In this document: in pieces, positions 39,513-47,600 of the stretch
Layout of the letters: every line of letters begins with the position of its first letter
Position numbering within the stretch: position 1 is the stretch's first letter
Assembly (NCBI GenBank): GCA_963210315.1
Contig: OY723239.1
Location: 372,001-436,000 of the forward strand
Direction: 5' to 3'
Length of the DNA stretch: 64,000 nucleotides
Origin: Rhynchopus euleeides
Lineage: Eukaryota; Euglenozoa; Diplonemea; Diplonemida; Diplonemidae
Notes under the pieces: generated by a model
The model's database searches: none
Seen by the model: only the letters and a program-made list of their open reading frames with translations
What the model was told of the DNA's origin: nothing
Position numbers and translations under genes: made by a program

Positions 39513-39663
39513 TGCCACCTACATAGCGCCTGACACCCACCGGATGACGTGGTTGGCAAGCAACATGCATTGCAACCCTCAGATGTGGTGTGTTGGGGCA
39601 TTTTCTTTTCCAACCTCCCACACAGTGGCACTGTACGGTACCAAACGGTGGCACAAAATTTAG
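39457..39663 (+). pseudogene. Outward-reading ORF end in right arm
   Basis: This is the mirror copy of the left-arm frame, on the + strand: IYKPEHIEDLANATYIAPD onward to a TAG at 39661-39663. No ATG is found upstream in frame; the frame opens in the loop, and a PyCGCAG motif just before the arm could be a splice acceptor. It may be a terminal exon or its relic. No family is recognised. Confidence 0.3.
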
Positions 39664-39969
39664 GTACCCCAATTCGGGCACCTGAGGTGCCCGGAATGGT
39701 GGAAAAGTGGGGTTCGATGGGTTTCCGGACCGATCTGGGGGGTTTGGAGGGTTTACGGGGGCTTTGGGGCCTCTGCGCCGGTTTTTTGAAAAATCGTGTT
39801 TGTCACCCCCATTTGACCCCCCCTAGGGGGGGGGGGGCCCCGGAGGGGAAGCCTGGCCTGGGGAAGGCGTGGCCTGAGGGGCTCGGTGGCGTGGGGTGAA
39901 GCAGTCCCGCCTTTCGCGGGGGGTGTAAACTAATTTTGGCTTCAGTCGCACAAAACTGGGTGGTGAAAA

Positions 39970-40034
39970 GTGACACAGTTTGACGCACAGCGAAGGGCCC
40001 CGTAGAACGTGGAACTGAAACCACTGGAAAGCGG
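39970..40034. repeat. 65-bp direct repeat, copy 1
   Basis: It runs from GTGACACAGTT to ACTGGAAAGCGG. It matches copy 2 at 61 of 65 positions with no gaps, and both are followed by purine-rich GGA tracts (here 40051-40073). Confidence 0.9.
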
Positions 40035-40262
40035 TTTCGTGGGCCAGATCGGAAGGAGGAGGAGGAGGGGGGATCACGTCTGGCTGCAGATGCGGTAGGG
40101 TTGCGTTGTGCTCACATGTGTGGTGTTCCAACACGATCCACACAAAACAACAGTTTGTCGCAGGATTCGAATGGGGTCGACATGTGTAAAGACGTGGAAG
40201 GGGAGACGTGGGGGGGGCCTTCGCACAGAAGTGCAGGAATGGGCTGTCGCCCAAGGTGTAAC

Positions 40263-40327
40263 GTGACACAGTTCGACACACAGCGAACGGCCCCGTAGAA
40301 CGTGGAAGTGAAACCACTGGAAAGCGG
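40263..40327. repeat. 65-bp direct repeat, copy 2
   Basis: This copy lies 293 bp from copy 1, in the same orientation, with four substitutions. It is followed by a longer GGA/GAA tract at 40343-40382. The duplication appears to include the purine tract, so the true unit is about 100-120 bp. Confidence 0.9.
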
Positions 40328-40342
40328 CTGGTGGCTCATGTC

Positions 40343-40382
40343 GGAAGAAGGAGGAGGAGAAGGAGGAGAAGGAGGAGGGGGG
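40343..40382. repeat. (GGA/GAA)n purine tract
   Basis: About 40 bp of almost pure purine on the + strand, made of GGA and GAA units ending in a G run. It is downstream of the cyclase-like gene, whose mRNA would carry it as a CCT-rich 3' region. Confidence 0.85.
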
Positions 40383-40442
40383 TTGTGTGGGTGAAGGGAA
40401 GCAGTGCCCCGCCCTGTGGTGGGTCGGGGTGGCGTGCACTGC

Positions 40443-42284
40443 CTACACATGGACAGCAAGGGGTGTGGTGTGCCCCAGCAGGCTGATGGTGCTGCGTGCC
40501 TGCCTGTGGTGCTCGCCTGCCATCTCACCCGCCTTCTGTATGTCGGTCCCAGACAGATACGCACGCATCGCAGCGTTGTACGGCTCCCACTCTGCAGCAG
40601 CCTTCCCGATGTGGTACATCCACTCCCCGTCTTTGTCATGCTGTGCGTTGCCCTCCTCCTCCACCAGCAGCGAGTACACACAGAAGCATGTCTCCTCGTT
40701 CTTGTCGACTTGCACAGACATGGTCATTTGCTCACCACCGGCATGGATATTCTGCTTCACCAGACGCACCCGCCTCGGCACAAGCAGCAGCACGTACTCG
40801 TGCTCTGCTTCCCGCTGCAGCTTCGTGTTGCACACCACGTCCAGCCCGAAGGCACGCGCAGCACGCTCCATCCCACACGCCAGGACAGGCAGCACCCCAA
40901 GCAGGCTGAACCGCCGCATATCAGCACACCCCGTGTCCCCGCACAGGACACGCCCCGACGCCGCTCCGATGTTGACACGCAGAGCACTGTCTGTGATGTT
41001 GTCCTGCTGGGTGTTGAAGCTGCGCACCGCCCGCACGATCTGCTGTACTGCACCTGCAGCTGCAGTGGTGTGCACGAAGCACGGACGTGACGTGTTGAAG
41101 GAGGCAAGGATACGGTCACCGACGAACACGTCCACCAGACCACGGCGTGACTCCACTGCCGACATCGTCTTGGTCAGCAGCATCTCGAAGAACGACGTGA
41201 AGGTGCGGGGGTCCTGCTCCAGACAAGCGAGCGCGTTGCATGTGTTCACCACAAGCAGTGTTGACCGTACGTTCTTCAAGTCACCAAGCACCTTCGTCGC
41301 CACAACACGGCGCCCCTCTGTCTGTTCACTTGCTGATCTGCTACGCGGAATTGACCTCACACCCGAACTCATCGAAGAGCCGCTGACCATAGACTCACAG
41401 GCAGTGCTCCTCCTCCCCTCTGTACCGTCGTCATGTTGCTGTGCAGGGAGGCACGACTTCGGGAGGTACGGGCGGTACGCACGCAGGTTCTGCTCCAGCC
41501 TGTGAAGCGGCTCGTGCATCGCTGCAGGCAGCCGCCCCTCCGCCTCCGCATCCTGCAGCATCTCCGCCACGGTGTCGACGTCGTAGCCCGCCAGAAGTTG
41601 TGCAATCGCCTCCACAGTCTCGATGGTCCGTCCCATCGCCGCCTTCTCCCTCTCGGCTGACTCTGCGAACCCGCGTGTGGCACCGAAGTCGACAAGCAGC
41701 ACGATGAGCGACACTTGCATCTCATATATCCCGCTTGCTGCATTGACCGGACACGGCGGGTCTGTGCACTCCACAAAACCTCGAATATACTCCCACCTGT
41801 ACCAGTCGGGTGCTGAGCCAGGCAGGTCGAAGAGCCCGAAGCGCAGGATGGTCTCCGACACGCTGATGATGACCCACAGGGCAGTGAACCCTGTCAACCA
41901 TGTGGCGAAGCGACGGCCGAGACCGACCACCAGTGACAGGTCTGCGAGAAGCACAAAGGTTGGCCAAACAGGCTGCATCCCGACACTGCGGGAGCTGAGG
42001 TCCGATGAGATTATAATGAGAGCCATCCCTATGACGTATGCACGCACGATGTTGTGTGTCAGGTGCACCCCGCACACACACAGGGCGATCATGATATATT
42101 GGCACCCGAGTTTGAGGATGAAGCCAATAATGACTTGCGGATACAGTTCTGTCATCAGAATCATCACGCTTTGCGTCACACCGATCGCACAGCTCATGAG
42201 GAACAGCAACCTTCTGTCGCTGCGATCCTTGCCCTTGAGCTTCCCGCCCATCGAGATGACGCGTTCGTACCAACCCATCGCCAT
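40443..42284 (-). CDS. Multi-pass membrane protein with degenerate class III nucleotidyl cyclase domain, 613 residues
   Basis: A single open frame starts at ATG 42284 in an excellent context (AGCACAATGG) and ends in TAG. Residues 1-25 are basic. About 26-150 contain roughly five hydrophobic segments, followed by another near 187-200. Residues 205-280 form a charged linker with the motif YRPYLP at 270-275, a hallmark I recall from protist cyclase-like proteins. Residues about 290-330 are Ser/Arg-rich. The domain at about 340-490 follows the class III adenylate/guanylate cyclase layout: STLLVVN, then VFVGDRILASF at 386-396, then LRVNIGAASGRVLCGDTG, then FSLLGVLPVLACGME. The first metal-binding Asp appears to be Asn (N347). 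The Asp, Asn and Arg expected in the LGDxVNxAxR region are Val 464, Val 467 and Gly 471. The GD pair at 389-390 remains. I infer a pseudo-cyclase or sensor rather than an active enzyme. Confidence 0.85.
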   Translation of the reverse strand: MAMGWYERVISMGGKLKGKDRSDRRLLFLMSCAIGVTQSVMILMTELYPQVIIGFILKLGCQYIMIALCVCGVHLTHNIVRAYVIGMALIIISSDLSSRSVGMQPVWPTFVLLADLSLVVGLGRRFATWLTGFTALWVIISVSETILRFGLFDLPGSAPDWYRWEYIRGFVECTDPPCPVNAASGIYEMQVSLIVLLVDFGATRGFAESAEREKAAMGRTIETVEAIAQLLAGYDVDTVAEMLQDAEAEGRLPAAMHEPLHRLEQNLRAYRPYLPKSCLPAQQHDDGTEGRRSTACESMVSGSSMSSGVRSIPRSRSASEQTEGRRVVATKVLGDLKNVRSTLLVVNTCNALACLEQDPRTFTSFFEMLLTKTMSAVESRRGLVDVFVGDRILASFNTSRPCFVHTTAAAGAVQQIVRAVRSFNTQQDNITDSALRVNIGAASGRVLCGDTGCADMRRFSLLGVLPVLACGMERAARAFGLDVVCNTKLQREAEHEYVLLLVPRRVRLVKQNIHAGGEQMTMSVQVDKNEETCFCVYSLLVEEEGNAQHDKDGEWMYHIGKAAAEWEPYNAAMRAYLSGTDIQKAGEMAGEHHRQARSTISLLGHTTPLAVHV

Positions 42285-42786
42285 TGTGCTTCAGTGTGCA
42301 ACCTGCAGATGCCTAGTGGTCCACCAACAAAGTAGAGGGTGGCAAGCTGTGATTTTTCCAGCCGTTTCTCACAAATTTTTTTCTGGGCAAAAATATTGGT
42401 GCATTTTTCTCCCGTTTTGGGGCCCCACCACCCCCGGAACACCTCCGACTCTGCCAAAATCGGGGTTTTCACCCGAAAATGCGGGCCGCCGAGGTGGCCG
42501 ACAGGAATGCAACCGAACACACGACTCCGGAATCACACCCACATGACGAGCGGATGCGAGGAGGGCCCACCACATGGAATTCACGCCCGAATGGGGCCTT
42601 GTCACCGCTTCCCTGTCAGAAGGACCTCCATGGAACCTGCTCTCAGTATGCTGGGGGTCATCTGTCTGTGTGTGTGGCCACTGGGGTGGGGTGGCTGGCA
42701 ATGCGGAGTTCACACATGATCACGGCTTCGGGTGGGGGATTGGGGCAGGTTGGGGGGCAGGGTCCACAGGCTGCAGATTACTCACC
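42285..42786. other. 5' flank of the cyclase-like gene, no supported gene
   Basis: The part next to the start codon (42340-42480) is rich in T runs and GGGGCCCC/CCCGAAAA-like palindromic words, similar in style to the AT-rich inverted-repeat cluster at 35974-36100. The rest is unique with CCACCCC-type pyrimidine runs on the minus strand. A possible minus-strand acceptor (CCCCAG at about 42691-42686) could serve the donor at 42785, but no confident exon follows. Confidence 0.4.
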
Positions 42787-43365
42787 GATCTTGCTCTGTC
42801 ATTCGCATCTTGCCAGAATCAATTAGGGAATGAAGGACAAGCTTGGAACTCACACAACAAGGGATGCTGAATACGAAGCACATGTACACACACAGGAGCA
42901 AAGAACCCTCGGCTGCCACAAGACAGGCACTCAGGAATAATGACAGGAATTGGCAGACTGTCTTCATCCCGGAAGGAAGTCTGCAACCTGGACCCCAAAC
43001 GGACAGGCATGGAGAGACAAGGGCGCACGGACAAGCAGAAGGGAGTGAAGGAGTGCCTCGCGGTGAGTCTGCATGCCACGGGTGATACCGCGGCCGAAGC
43101 CATCGCGCGCACCTCCAACACAAAAATGCCTCTGGCAGCGCCGAGACACAGCGCCGATGCGCGTCGGTGCACACCACTGCGTCGAAGAGCGATGCCGCCC
43201 CAAACATACCGCAGCCGCTCACCCCAGGTGTCGCCGCGGCTCCCCTGAATCCGCACCCAATCCAGCAGGTCTGCACGGCGCACAGCCAATCACCCACTGA
43301 CACCCAGCGCAAAAAACGTGCATACCAACGCTCCGACCACACACCACAACACCACACCCGCCGCG
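42787..43365 (-). other. Possible continuation of an unresolved spliced gene
   Basis: All three minus-strand frames contain partly open, protein-like pieces, such as DLLDWVRIQGSRGDTWGERL near 43.27-43.21 kb and DEDSLPIPVIIPECLSCG near 42.97-42.91 kb. Splice-like signals are present: an acceptor CCGTGCAG ending at 43271 and a perfect donor GTGAGT beginning at 42785. The pieces are in different frames and I could not join them consistently. This may be a multi-exon gene with short introns, or a decayed gene. Confidence 0.2.
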
Positions 43366-43674
43366 CTACACCTCCGCGACTTCGGCTCGCACCCGCAACA
43401 CGGTCCCACTCACGACCCGCACACAGGACGTGGCGTTGGTTCCCACCCCCTTGTCCTCCACCCGCTGCCAAAACCAATCTGCAAAAGACCCCGCTCCCGC
43501 CCAGTCGAGCGGGAACTGCCAGGAGACCCCGGAAGTGCACGACGACCGCACGCATCGCGTCGACCAGTACAGCAAGGCGTCTAGATCATGCGACGACGGA
43601 AGGGCAAGCGGGAGCGTCCGGGTGATGCAGCCGTCAACCCTTAGCTTGACCAGGAACCGGCCGCAGGTCGGCGA
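43366..43674 (-). CDS. Possible exon of an unrecognised protein
   Basis: An open frame of 102 codons between stops, without an ATG, contains RFLVKLRVDGCI, DLDALLYWSTRCV, VSWQFPLDWAG and FADWFWQRVEDKGVG. The aromatic, non-repetitive composition looks like a folded domain. A consensus-like donor (GTC|GTGAGT) and a weaker one (GAG|GTGTAG) lie near its end, fitting a spliced gene that continues toward 42.8 kb. The upstream boundary is a TGA at 43677-43675, so a preceding exon would be needed. No family is recognised. Confidence 0.25.
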   Translation of the reverse strand, partial: SPTCGRFLVKLRVDGCITRTLPLALPSSHDLDALLYWSTRCVRSSCTSGVSWQFPLDWAGAGSFADWFWQRVEDKGVGTNATSCVRVVSGTVLRVRAEVAEV

Positions 43675-43682
43675 TCAGCCGA

Positions 43683-43738
43683 GCAGGGGGTTCTGATAGA
43701 CGAGAGTGAATGGAAAAGCAAGTCTCCCAGCACCATCC
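43683..43738. repeat. Dispersed repeat, copy 2
   Basis: Same orientation as copy 1 at 38456-38513, sharing GAATGGAAAAG and CTCCCAGCACC with substitutions and small indels between. It lies just upstream of the possible exon at 43674. Confidence 0.7.
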
Positions 43739-43866
43739 TACAAATCCCCGACCAGACAGGGGCGCAGGGGGGTGCGGGCGGCATAACAAGGAGTTTTGTT
43801 GCTGTTGTCAGACGAAGTGGTGGCTGATGCCACGTGCAGTGCTTCGCCAGTTCGCTTCTTGTGCTG
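43739..43866. other. Unique spacer before satellite B
   Basis: This holds GC-rich unique sequence with no supported gene or RNA. Satellite B begins abruptly at GTGAGACAC (43867). Confidence 0.6.
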
Positions 43867-44320
43867 GTGAGACACAGCCGCGTGACTCATACATACCCAT
43901 TGTGGCACTCTCATAGGGTGAGACACATCCGCGTGACTCATACAGACCCATTGTGACACTCTCATAGGGTGAGACACAGCCGCGTGACTCATTCATACCC
44001 ATTGTGACACTCTCATGGGGTGAGACACATCCGCGTGACTCATTCATACCCATGGTGACACTCTCATAGGGTGAGTCACAGCCGCGTGACTCATTCATAC
44101 CCATTGTGACACTCTCATAGGGTGAGACACATCCGCGTGACACATACATACGCATTGTGACACTCTCATAGGGTGAGTCACAGCCGCGTGACTCATTCAT
44201 ACCCATTGTGACACTCTCATAGGGTGAGACACATCCGCGTGACACATACATACGCAATGTGACACTCTCATAGGGTGAGTCACAGCCGCGTGACTCATTC
44301 ATACCCATTGTGACACTCTT
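43867..44320. repeat. Satellite B (51-bp tandem repeat), about 9 copies
   Basis: Eight full 51-bp copies start with GTGAGACAC or GTGAGTCAC, followed by 46 bp of a ninth, with no indels. Copies alternate between GAGACACATCC and GAGTCACAGCC types, suggesting a 102-bp dimer in part of the array (about 44020-44320). On the minus strand a frame of 17-residue repeats (containing NESRGC and SPYESVT) stays open because 51 is divisible by three; I do not call it a gene. Aligned without gaps to satellite A in the best register (from CCCATT), 31 of 51 positions agree, including CCCATT and CACTCTC. Confidence 0.95.
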
Positions 44321-44350
44321 CGCCGCCCGCGCCCCCACATGCCTGAGAAG
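44321..44350. other. Short spacer between satellite B and decamer array
   Basis: About 30 bp of unique GC-rich sequence separates two unrelated tandem arrays. Confidence 0.7.
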
Positions 44351-44690
44351 TTACCTCCAGCAACTTCCAGCAACCTCGAGCAACCTCTAGCAACCTCTAG
44401 CAACCTCTAGCAACCTCTAGCAACCTCTAGCAACCTCTAGCAACCTCTAGCAACCTCTAGCAACCTCTAGCAACTTCCAGCAACCTCCAGCAACCTCTAG
44501 CAACCTCTAGCAACCTCTAGCAACCTCTAGCAACCTCTAGCAACCTCTAGCAACTTCCAGCAACCTCCAGCAACCTCTAGCAACCTCTAGCAACCTCTAG
44601 CAACCTCTAGCAACCTCTAGCAACCTCTAGCAACCTCTAGCAACCTCCAGCAACCTCAAGCAACTTCCAGCAACCACCAGCAGCAGGGCC
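44351..44690. repeat. Decamer tandem array (CAACCTCTAG)n
   Basis: About 33 head-to-tail decamers, mostly CAACCTCTAG, with variant units CAACTTCCAG and CAACCTCCAG recurring at about 44361, 44471 and 44551, and more diverged units at the right edge (44641-44690). The paired variants 80 bp apart suggest a higher-order step of eight units. The array abuts satellite A directly. Confidence 0.95.
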
Positions 44691-47600
44691 AAACACCCAT
44701 TTCAGCACTCTCCTGCAGTCGCACACCTCTGCCTAACTCCGAAACACCCATTTCAGCACTCTCCGGCAGTCGGACACCTCTGCCTAAGTCCTAAACACCC
44801 ATTTCAGCACTCTCCTGCGGTCGCACACCTCTGCCTAGGTCCTAAACACCCATTTCAGCACTCTCCGGCAGTCGGACACCTCTGCCTAAGTCCTAAACAC
44901 CCATTTCAGCACTCTCCTGCAGTCGCACACCTCTGCCAAACTCCGAAACACCCATTTCAGCACTCTCCGGCAGTCGGACACCTCTGCCTAAGTCCTAAAC
45001 ACCCATTTCAGCACTCTCCTGCAGTCGCACACCTCTGCCTAACTCCGAAACACCCATTTCAGCACTCTCCGGCAGTCGGACACCTCTGCCTAAGTCCTCA
45101 ACACCCATTTCAGCACTCTCCTGCAGTCGGACACTTCTGCCTAGGTCCTAAACACCCATTTCGGCACTCTCCTGCAGTCGGTCCCTTCTGCCTAAGTCCT
45201 AAACACCCATTTCAGCACTCTCCTGCAGTCGGACACTTCTACCTAAGTCCTCAACACCCATTTCAGCACTCTCCTGCAGTCGGACACTTCTGCCTAGGTC
45301 CTAAACACCCATTTCAGCACTCTACTGCAGTCGGACACTTCTGCCTAGGTCCTAAACACCCATTTCAGCACTCTCCTGCAGTCGCACACCTCTGCCTAAG
45401 TCCTCAACACCCATTTCAGCACTCTCCTGCAGTCGGACACTTCTGCCTAGGTCCTAAACACCCATTTCAGCACTCTCCTGCAGTCGGACACTTCTGCCTA
45501 AGTCCTCAACACCCATTTCAGCACTCTCCTGCAGTCGGACACTTCTGCCTAGGTCCTAAACACCCATTTCAGCACTCTCCTGCAGTCGCACACCTCTGCC
45601 TAGGTCCTAAACACCCATTTCAGCACTCTCCTGCAGTCGCACACCTCGGCCTAAGTCCTCAACACCCATTTCAGCACTCTCCTGCAGTCGGACACTTCTG
45701 CCTAGGTCCTAAACACCCATTTCAGCACTCTCCTGCAGTCGGACACTTCTGCCTAGGTCCTAAACACCCATTTCAGCACTCTCCTGCAGTCGCACACCTC
45801 TGCCTAGGTCCTAAACACCCATTTCAGCACTCTCCTGCAGTCGCACACCTCTGCCTAAGTCCTCAACACCCATTTCAGCACTCTCCTGCAGTCGGACACT
45901 TCTGCCTAGGTCCTAAACACCCATTTCAGCACTCTCCTGCAGTCGGACACTTCTGCCTAGGTCCTAAACACCCATTTCAGCACTCTCCTGCAGTCGCACA
46001 CCTCTGCCTAGGTCCTAAACACCCATTTCAGCACTCTCCTGCAGTCGCACACCTCTGCCTAAGTCCTCAACACCCATTTCAGCACTCTCCTGCAGTCGGA
46101 CACTTCTGCCTAGGTCCTAAACACCCATTTCAGCACTCTCCTGCAGTCGGACACTTCTGCCTAGATCCTAAACACCCATTTCAGCACTCTCCTGCAGTCG
46201 CACACCTCTGCCTAAGTCCTCAACACCCATTTCAGCACTCTCCTGCAGTCGGACACTTCTGCCTAGGTCCTAAACACCCATTTCAGCACTCTCCTGCAGT
46301 CGGACACTTCTGCCTAGGTCCTAAACACCCATTTCAGCACTCTCCTGCAGTCGGACACTTCTGCCTAGGTCCTAAACACCCATTTCAGCACTCTCCTGCA
46401 GTCGCACACCTCTGCCTAGGTCCTAAACACCCATTTCAGCACTCTCCTGCAGTCGCACACCTCGGCCTAAGTCCTCAACACCCATTTCAGCACTCTCCTG
46501 CAGTCGGACACTTCTGCCTAGGTCCTAAACACCCATTTCAGCACTCTCCTGCAGTCGCACACCTCTGCCTAGGTCCTAAACACCCATTTCAGCACTCTCC
46601 TGCAGTCGCACACCTCGGCCTAAGTCCTCAACACCCATTTCAGCACTCTCCTGCAGTCGGACACTTCTGCCTAGGTCCTAAACACCCATTTCAGCACTCT
46701 CCTGCAGTCGGACACTTCTGCCTAGGTCCTCAACACCCATTTCAGCACTCTCCTGCAGTCGCACACCTCTGCCTAGGTCCTAAACACCCATTTCAGCACT
46801 CTCCTGCAGTCGCACACCTCTGCCTAAGTCCTCAACACCCATTTCAGCACTCTCCTGCAGTCGGACACTTCTGCCTAGGTCCTAAACACCCATTTCAGCA
46901 CTCTCCTGCAGTCGGACACTTCTGCCTAGGTCCTAAACACCCATTTCAGCACTCTCCTGCGGTCGCAAACCTCTGCCTAAGTCCTCAACACCCATTTCAG
47001 CACTCTCCTGCAGTCGGACACTTCTGCCTAGGTCCTAAACACCCATTTCAGCACTCTCCTGCAGTCGGACACTTCTGCCTAGGTCCTAAACACCCATTTC
47101 AGCACTCTCCTGCAGTCGCACACCTCTGCCTAAGTCCTCAACACCCATTTCAGCACTCTCCTGCAGTCGGACACTTCTGCCTAGGTCCTAAACACCCATT
47201 TCAGCACTCTCCTGCAGTCGGACACTTCTGCCTAAGTCCTCAACACCCATTTCAGCACTCTCCTGCAGTCGGACACTTCTGCCTAGGTCCTAAACACCCA
47301 TTTCAGCACTCTCCTGCAGTCGGACACTTCTGCCTAGGTCCTAAACACCCATTTCAGCACTCTCCTGCAGTCGCACACCTCTGCCTAGGTCCTAAACACC
47401 CATTTCAGCACTCTCCTGCAGTCGCACACCTCGGCCTAAGTCCTCAACACCCATTTCAGCACTCTCCTGCAGTCGGACACTTCTGCCTAGGTCCTAAACA
47501 CCCATTTCAGCACTCTCCTGCAGTCGGACACTTCTGCCTAGGTCCTCAACACCCATTTCAGCACTCTCCTGCAGTCGCACACCTCTGCCTAGGTCCTAAA

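Larger units (their letters stand above)
38660..39832. mobile_element. Large inverted duplication (foldback-like element)
   Basis: The left arm (38660-39047) and right arm (39465-39832) are reverse complements. Over the inner 350 bp or so I found only single-base length differences in homopolymers (A7/A6, C7/C6). The outer tips differ near the G runs. The loop (39048-39464) is 417 bp. The inner boundary is sharp at GGCAGGGAGGTATATATAC. Each arm carries the palindrome CGGGCACCTCAGGTGCCCG (left copy 38819-38837) and, reading outward, an open frame containing YIAPDTHRMTWLASNMH. No transposase is seen and I could not identify a target-site duplication. It could be a non-autonomous foldback or TIR element, or a recent inverted duplication of a gene end. 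Confidence 0.75.
39833..40442. other. Intergenic stretch with direct repeats, 3' flank of the cyclase-like gene
   Basis: No supported gene. The stretch holds two 65-bp direct repeats (39970-40034 and 40263-40327), each followed by a GGA-rich tract. It includes the 3' flank of the minus-strand cyclase-like gene, whose stop is at 40443. Confidence 0.6.

Noticed and set aside
40387..41505. 372-codon + strand ORF opposite the cyclase-like gene
   Set aside because: It is antisense to a gene with clear membrane segments and domain motifs. Its composition (Ser, Arg, Thr, Cys) is typical of a mirror frame.
43808..44338. 176-codon minus-strand ORF over satellite B
   Set aside because: It is a product of a 51-bp repeat with no indels. 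The peptide is only repeated 17-mers with no other domain.
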